From Fragum whitleyi (lineage: Eukaryota; Mollusca; Bivalvia; Cardiida; Cardiidae), in contig OX411557.1 of assembly GCA_948146395.1 (NCBI GenBank), positions 37,922,077 through 37,986,076 of the forward strand: a DNA stretch of 64,000 nucleotides. Direction: 5' to 3'. Position 1 is the first letter of the stretch. The number at the start of each line of letters is the position of its first letter. This document shows positions 58,608-64,000 of this stretch, one piece after another. The notes beneath the pieces are model-generated. The model had not been told where the DNA came from. It did no database searches and was given only the letters and a program-made list of their open reading frames with translations. A program made the translations under genes and the position numbers.

Positions 58608-58880
58608 ATGCAGTGTGTGTATTTCCGGTTATTTGTCGTCGCTGCCGTAGCATATGCCCATATAATCGACGCCCCCACAAGACGGTTTGTTGTTACGGGG
58701 GATAGTGCACTGCTGAGATCCGCCATGGTTCTTTACGTGCTCGGTGTAAAGCGCAGTCTCACGGGTCCTCATCCGAAAGATAATTAGTTTTGTAAGTGTG
58801 CCAGCCCAGGAATCGAACCCACGCGGTCGAACTTCAATGGTTTTGAAGTCCGGCGCTCTACCAATTGAGCTAATCAGGCT
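58608..58880 (-). mobile_element. tRNA-derived SINE, family 1
   Basis: Minus-strand copy. The head at 58800-58878 reads, on the plus strand, GGAATCGAACCCACGCGGTC. The body includes CATCCGAAAGATAATTAG and TATTTCCGGTTATTTGTCGT. Confidence 0.85.
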
Positions 58881-58889
58881 GACAAGAGC

Positions 58890-59115
58890 ATGCAATGAAG
58901 ACTGTATTGACCTGATAAGAGTTTATTAAAATTAAGTGCTGAAAAATGATTGAATGATAAATAGAAAAACACGTGAGTATCTTTGAATATCAAAGTTATC
59001 TTGTCTCGGCTGCAAGAAATTATCATGCCTCGCATCGTCATGATAAATTCTCCCAACGTCGACCAGATAACATTGATATTTTAAGACACTAACATGTTAT
59101 TCTCTATAAAGCCTA
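58890..59115. mobile_element. TATAGAGAATA-type element, family 3, copy 2 (inverted)
   Basis: It shares AATTATCATGCCTCGC..ATGATAAATTCTC, GATAACATTGATATTTTAAGAC and the end TTATTCTCTATAAA with 42534-42880 in reverse. Confidence 0.6.
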
Positions 59116-59857
59116 CTTCTGTACGAAAATATATTTTGAAAAACCATTCTGATTGAATTATCATTTCTTGTCGTATATTGAAATATGAATTATAAATATA
59201 ACAATTTTATGCCATTATTCCATGTATGTAAATATGTTATTATGTAAATGTTTGTTTGGCCAAAGGCACACCAAGTGCCGACATGCCTAATAAAGCTATT
59301 TAAAGTTGAAGTTGAAGTAGATCATTCGTCTATTGGCGAGATACAAATGGCTCGTATCACAATGACTTTTGTCAAAAGATGGATGAAGGCTTGCCTAGCC
59401 CGGCTCGGCACGACAGTTTGCAATATTTAATTGACAGTCGTTCTTTTTTTTTAATTTGGTCGTCATTTTATTGTGTCGTAATGAAACATATACATTTTGC
59501 AAAGAAATGAACATTGCAGCTGCATTCAATTATATATTCATTCATTCATTCAAAACGGCTTTGTTTTGATTTTGTTGTCATTTTATCGTGCAGTTATGAT
59601 AAATATCTAATAGCAAAGTATTTTGCAGTTTTATTGTTGAGGTATTATACATGCACTGTGCAACGAAACTAACAGACCGTGATATCCAATATTATGTAAA
59701 ACGAGTTGCAAAACCCTTTGCATGAAAGTGTCACGTTTCAAATTATTACCTATACTTCAAAAATACAACTGAACAAATATGATGAAAACATCTTAAGTAA
59801 CACCGCAAATACCCTTATGATAATAACGCGCATGATCGTAACACTTTCAATTCGAGT

Positions 59858-59928
59858 GCTCAGCGCGAAACAGTTGTAACTCCCTATATGTTTATAGGGA
59901 GTTACAACCGTTTCGCGCAGAGTACTCG
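59858..59928. repeat. Hairpin element, GGCTCAGCGC family
   Basis: GTGCTCAGCGCGAAACAG at one side and CGTTTCGCGCAGAGTACTC at the other, with AGTTGTAACTCCC-TATATGTTTATA-GGGAGTTACAA in between. Confidence 0.8.
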
Positions 59929-59929
59929 A

Positions 59930-61425
59930 TTTTTTCTTACACTTGCGTTAATTGCAAATATTGAGCAAACTCAGTGGTTTTAAGCTCAGATGACTATCTT
60001 TATGATACTTTGAGACCTATGAGACAAACACAAGGTTCATTGTGAAGACTCCGGTCATACTAATAGGATACAAAGCTGGCCAGAGTCTTTGCTTTCGGCA
60101 CATTTAAAATAATTTGAAAAATCACAAACAAACTCAAATGTATTATATGCATAATATTTAACCAATGTCAGAAATAAATGGTGAAATTAGATGTTTGTTT
60201 ATTTTCTTTTTGTCCTGAACATCTAAAATAATTTGAAAAATTACACAAAAACTCATGAATATTATGTGCATTCTATTTAACCAATGCAAGAAATAAATGG
60301 TAAAATTAGATATTTGTTGATTTCCAATATTTACCTGCGTAAATGCTTTGAAAACTCTTTGAATAATTGACGCAGTCATTTAAATTGTGTCTTTTTTCAA
60401 ATATGGATATACATGTATAATACATTACATGGAAATTACATATTATTATTTTTTTTTTTAAAAAAGTAGGAAACATGTGATAAAAATTGCGAACAATTAA
60501 TTGTTGATATTGTAAACAAACATATTTTCACAATACATTCAATCATATGAAAGACTCGAGCTTTGATAGAAATTATATTCGACCCCTATTTTATGAAATA
60601 TGATTCATACAGTGCAGTTAGTATTTTTAGAAGCAAAAACCAAACGAAATGTACAATGTAGTGAGGAGACGTTACTTAATTGTTAACCTGTAAATGCAGG
60701 TGTAAATTCAATTACAATCAAATGCACCGCTTTAATAAGTTCACGAAGGATAGGAGGTAGACAATCGGGACAGGTGAGTCATTTATTAAATCATTGTTAA
60801 ACATCGTTTAAACGTTTACAAACGTGTAGCGAAAGAGGAACCATCCTCGGTTGGTCGACCGAAAAGTTTCGATCCTGGCAAGACGGCGTAATCTACGCAG
60901 TCTCACCTTGCTCGAAACTGTTCGCTTTTGAAATATTTTCTGAATATTGAAGGATCATTCTGCCCTTTCTTAAAATTGGGTTTCTAATCCATTTCTATGC
61001 CAGGCATATTCAACCGACTAAACACTTTAAACCCCGATCCTCGAATTGCAAGTCGGGTGTTCACATACGGCGACGACGGGAACAGCCACAGACTTACATC
61101 GTATATGTATTCATTTATACACCTGGTTAGAGAAGAGCAACTAATGTGAGTTTTTAAACAGAAATTTTATTGTCATCGATCCTGGGACCCGATCGGAGGA
61201 TCCATGGTTTCTTTAAAAGGGTTTCGGTGTCGTCCTGCAAAGATCGAGTAATCAGATAGTTTTCCTTGTGTTACATAATTTTGGTTGAATTTGTCCACTG
61301 GATTGACATCAAGGTACAGAGGGCCTTGGCTGACACCCCCCCCCCCCCGGAACATCCTCTTGATCCGCCACAGGACTCTCGGATACTAAAGCCCCCGTCC
61401 TAACAACTCCGTTTGCACCTTGACA
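59930..61425. other. Intergenic, no gene
   Basis: AT-rich. A direct duplication of about 90 bp (AATAATTTGAAAAAT.., ACCAATG..AGAAATAAATGGT) sits at about 60108-60190 and 60224-60310. A C-run lies at 61337-61348. No coding region is supported. Confidence 0.35.
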
Positions 61426-61431
61426 ATAAGG

Positions 61432-61804
61432 CACAATTAAAAATCATCGTGAAATTGACACGGTGAATGATTTTGGAATGAAATTGTATGAGTGTGTGGA
61501 CCGAGTTTTGGGTGAAATTAAAAGGAGGTAATCAAACATCGCTAATTACTTTTTAATATTCGTACTTTTTGTTTCGTGGACCAATCAGACACATCCAGAC
61601 CAACTAATAAAATCCTAGAATAATTTAATCGCTTTGAATTGAATGTTGATCGTCTTGGCCGATTTCGAAATGTTTTCTAAAGATTTCGTAGTGTCTTTGA
61701 TCGATTTGAGAGAGTGTTTGGAAATGGATAAATGTAGCGCTGAGTGAGCGGTTTAGAATGGTTTTGATCGGAATGAGTGTCATTTCACGATGTTTTTAAC
61801 TGTA
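61432..61804. mobile_element. CAGTTAACAACATCG-family MITE joined to a SINE
   Basis: AAAATCATCGTGAAATTGACAC..TCATTTCACGATGTTTTTAA, then CTGTA. The right end touches, without spacer, a family-2 SINE whose tRNA head is cut in the A box. Confidence 0.65.
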
Positions 61805-62075
61805 GCGCGTCAGACTCTCTGTCATGGGGATCGCAGCCTCGATCCCCGGCCACAGCAAATGCTCTTTTTTGAAATTCGTCTTTCAACAATGGTTGGATAA
61901 TCCTATTAGTGTTTAGTCTAAATGGGACAGCATTTGAAGGCTAGGAAATAGTGTAAGGGTAGCACTAGTACGATGAATACCAGGAACCCATTGCTTGGTG
62001 CTTCAGCCGCTTTGATATTTCTGAAAAATAAACTGTATAAAAACGGCGTTAAACCTCACTCCACACACACCAAAA
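61805..62075 (+). mobile_element. tRNA-derived SINE, family 2, head-truncated
   Basis: GCGCGTCAGACTC, GCCTCGATCCCCGGCC, then GGCTAGGAAATAGTGTAAGGG, AATACCAGGAACCCATTGC and CGGCGTTAAACCTCACTCC. Confidence 0.7.
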
Positions 62076-62091
62076 AATAAGATAAAATAGA

Positions 62092-62470
62092 GGATAATCG
62101 TTTGTTTAAGTGTAAGATCGATTTATATTTCTTTGAGTGAACAACAAAAGCTATATTTTCACGAGTGGCAGAGCCATATTTCACGAAATGAAATATTAAT
62201 CGATCTTACTCGAAAAACAAACGATTATTCTATTTCTTTAATGCAAAAATGAGACAAAATGTGAAATTTCCATGACATATTTTCGTAAAGCGATTCATTT
62301 TGCGCGTGATTGCTATGCAACGTTCATTGTGACGTCACTTATTTCGCCCCGCATAGATGACGTCAGATAGGATTAAATGCACAAAAGCAGGGTATAAGTT
62401 TTTGATAATTTCACTGCTTTTGCGGTGAGTTTATCAAGTGATAATCTACCGTTATTTCTCGATAAACCAC
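62092..62470 (-). mobile_element. TATAGAGGATA-type element, family 2, copy 3
   Basis: Reverse of 32026-32399: ATAGAGGATAATCGTTTGTTT at one end; TTTTGCGGTGAG and ATAATCTACCGTTATTTCTC at the other. The two TGACGTCA sites are kept. Confidence 0.75.
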
Positions 62471-62479
62471 AGAAAAGCA

Positions 62480-63012
62480 TTAAAGAATGAAATATCAATC
62501 CTGCGTTTAGGACATTGAACGTTGGCAAGCATTTTAGTACAGTGCCCCTCTTTGCACATGAGTACACATCCCAAAATGAATAGATTAACCATTCATAAGT
62601 TAACAGTTAAAGAGTATAATTTTGACAAGTATAGCCTCGAACAAACGGTTGAAACTTTCCTGACATGCACAAATTCTAAAAAAAAAAAAAAAAATAAAAT
62701 AAAACGATACAAGAGGTAATCTGCCCGGATGCGAATAGAACTTAAAGAATTACACACTTTCTTTGCAAATCGCATGAGAAAAATAGTTGATACACTGAAC
62801 ATGTCAGGGTTCCGCTACCTCCAACCAAAAACTTTCAAGGGTTCGTTATTTGAACATCAAATCAAAGCTGTGAACTTGCTCTGCTTTCATGATAACAAAC
62901 GGGACAAGCTGTTTGCAAACTATACCCTGCTTTGCACACAAGTGCACATGCAATTAGGGTTATAATTTGCAAACAGTATGCATGGTTTTATCATCCTGAA
63001 CTCAGGGCTATT
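62480..63012. mobile_element. Two GCCCTGCGTTCAGGATG-family MITE remnants
   Basis: TCCTGCGTTTAGGACATTG at 62501. Then GCTGTTTGCAAACTATACCC..GTTTGCATTGT-like arms at about 62908-63008, ending ATCATCCTGAACTCAGGGC. An A-run lies at 62679-62693. Confidence 0.5.
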
Positions 63013-63154
63013 TTGATCAATTGCATATTACTGGAAGGTGTAAATGTTTCATTGCCTATCTAAATCGGCTATATTCTTGATGCTCTTCGAATAAACTGTA
63101 GATGCGAAAACTAAGGCACCGATTAATTGAAACATACGAAATGCTTGTACGTGA

Positions 63155-63418
63155 GTGTGTGTGTGTGTGAATTCCCGTTTATTTATCGTTGCTACCGTAG
63201 CACATACCTATATAAGCGACGCCGCCAGAAGACGGTTGGTTGTTACGGGGGATAGTCCAAGTATACATGACGAAACTACTGCTGAGGTTCACCGTGGTTC
63301 TTTAACGTGTTCGGTGTAAATCACAAATCGTGTGCCAGTCCGGGAATCGAACCAACGCGGTCGGACTTCGATGGTTTTGATGTCCGGTGCTCTACAAACT
63401 GAGCCAATCGGACTGACA
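63155..63418 (-). mobile_element. tRNA-derived SINE, family 1
   Basis: Minus-strand copy with head complement GGAATCGAACCAACGCGGTC and body end CCGTTTATTTATCGTTGC. A (GT)n run lies just before it (63151-63168). Confidence 0.8.
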
Positions 63419-63419
63419 T

Positions 63420-64000
63420 ACGTGAGTGTCATAGGTCAACATTGTAAAGTGAAAATATAGCTCTTGTTGCTTACAATATGAAAGATGATCGATTTAACTT
63501 GAAAAACAAGTTTTAATCATTTTTAGCTAGCAAAGCCTCAGCTTTGCTGGCTTAAGTTAACATACAAAATTTTGAGGAAGCCTCAAAGTTCAAATGAGTG
63601 CAAACTGCCCTCGGCGGCTTAACCACTAAATATATGGATGCTTTCGCCTAAAAAGTAGTTCTCCCGTTAAAAAGATTCACTGTCGCTAAATGAATACGCA
63701 ATATTGTCGGGTTAGCGACGCGTCATTACCGCTTCTGTCATAACCTTTCTTTGTCGGATGCTGATGGCGAGGAATACCTTTGATTGGCCTATTGAAACAA
63801 ACGAAATTCAAATCGGGAATTATTCGTAAGATCAAACGTAATTTATACAGCTCTGATCGATAAAATTTCGAAATATCCCTTTCGAAAAATCCTAAAATAG
63901 ATCTTCGGGTATTCTATCCGAAGTGAAAATAGACGCTACCGGAAAACATTTCCAAAAGGTCAATCGACTATCCTCGTTTATAAACGGCATTTTCAGAGAA
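63420..64000. other. Window end, no gene
   Basis: A hairpin TTTTTAGCTAGCAAAGC-CTCA-GCTTTGCTGGCT at 63521-63553 looks like the start of another pearl-like element. The rest has no recognisable feature. Confidence 0.35.

Noticed and set aside
58545..58787. 80-codon open frame
   Set aside because: Mostly antisense of a family-1 SINE; no conserved protein features.

Overview
The window looks like nuclear DNA of an animal, most likely a marine bivalve (clam-type) mollusc. It is AT-rich and full of short non-autonomous transposons. Its genes have many small exons with GT..AG introns. It carries pearl/HINE-like elements with GTCC/GTCT microsatellite runs and tandem cores, tRNA-derived SINEs, and a Mag/Steamer-like LTR retrotransposon. 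The species call is inference from this repeat repertoire and from a secreted lectin gene; no marker gene fixes it.

Layout. (1) 98-4674: a 4.57 kb Ty3/Gypsy-type LTR retrotransposon on the minus strand, with two identical 185-bp LTRs, a 5-bp target duplication (TCCAT) and a tRNA-Ser-type primer site. Its coding region is broken by an in-frame stop and by a deletion plus frame change. (2) 6645-29331: a complete lysosomal beta-N-acetylhexosaminidase gene (HEXA/HEXB type) on the plus strand. It has 12 constitutive coding positions, and position 9 exists in two tandem versions of exactly 172 bp (18575-18746 and 19224-19395) with the same phases. One version carries an alpha-subunit-like active-site residue, the other the beta-subunit pair. 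The spliced model is 555 codons plus stop. (3) 32421-43227: a six-exon minus-strand gene for a secreted 243-residue protein: signal peptide, PAN/apple-like domain, and a C-type lectin domain with a QPD motif. (4) 46212-52839: a plus-strand type II membrane protein of the nucleotide-diphospho-sugar transferase family, two clear exons and one likely third. (5) 53-64 kb: no gene recognised; SINEs, MITEs and tandem-repeat elements only.

How it fits together. The hexosaminidase has three E-box/M-box-like sites 34-88 bp upstream of its start, as expected for a lysosomal enzyme under TFEB/MITF-type control. The duplicated exon would let one gene make two enzymes differing at the residues that separate human Hex A from Hex B substrate choice. 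Including both copies shifts the frame and gives an early stop, so the two should be mutually exclusive. The three genes are otherwise unrelated and do not form a pathway.

Repeats press right up to the splice signals. Elements end within about 5-30 bp of many exon edges in all three genes. One Tc1/mariner-like MITE family (terminus TA-CAGTTAACAACATCG) lies next to four splice donors. A second group sharing a TATAGAGGATA-like end lies next to three gene edges. Coordinates of repeat copies are approximate unless target duplications are given.
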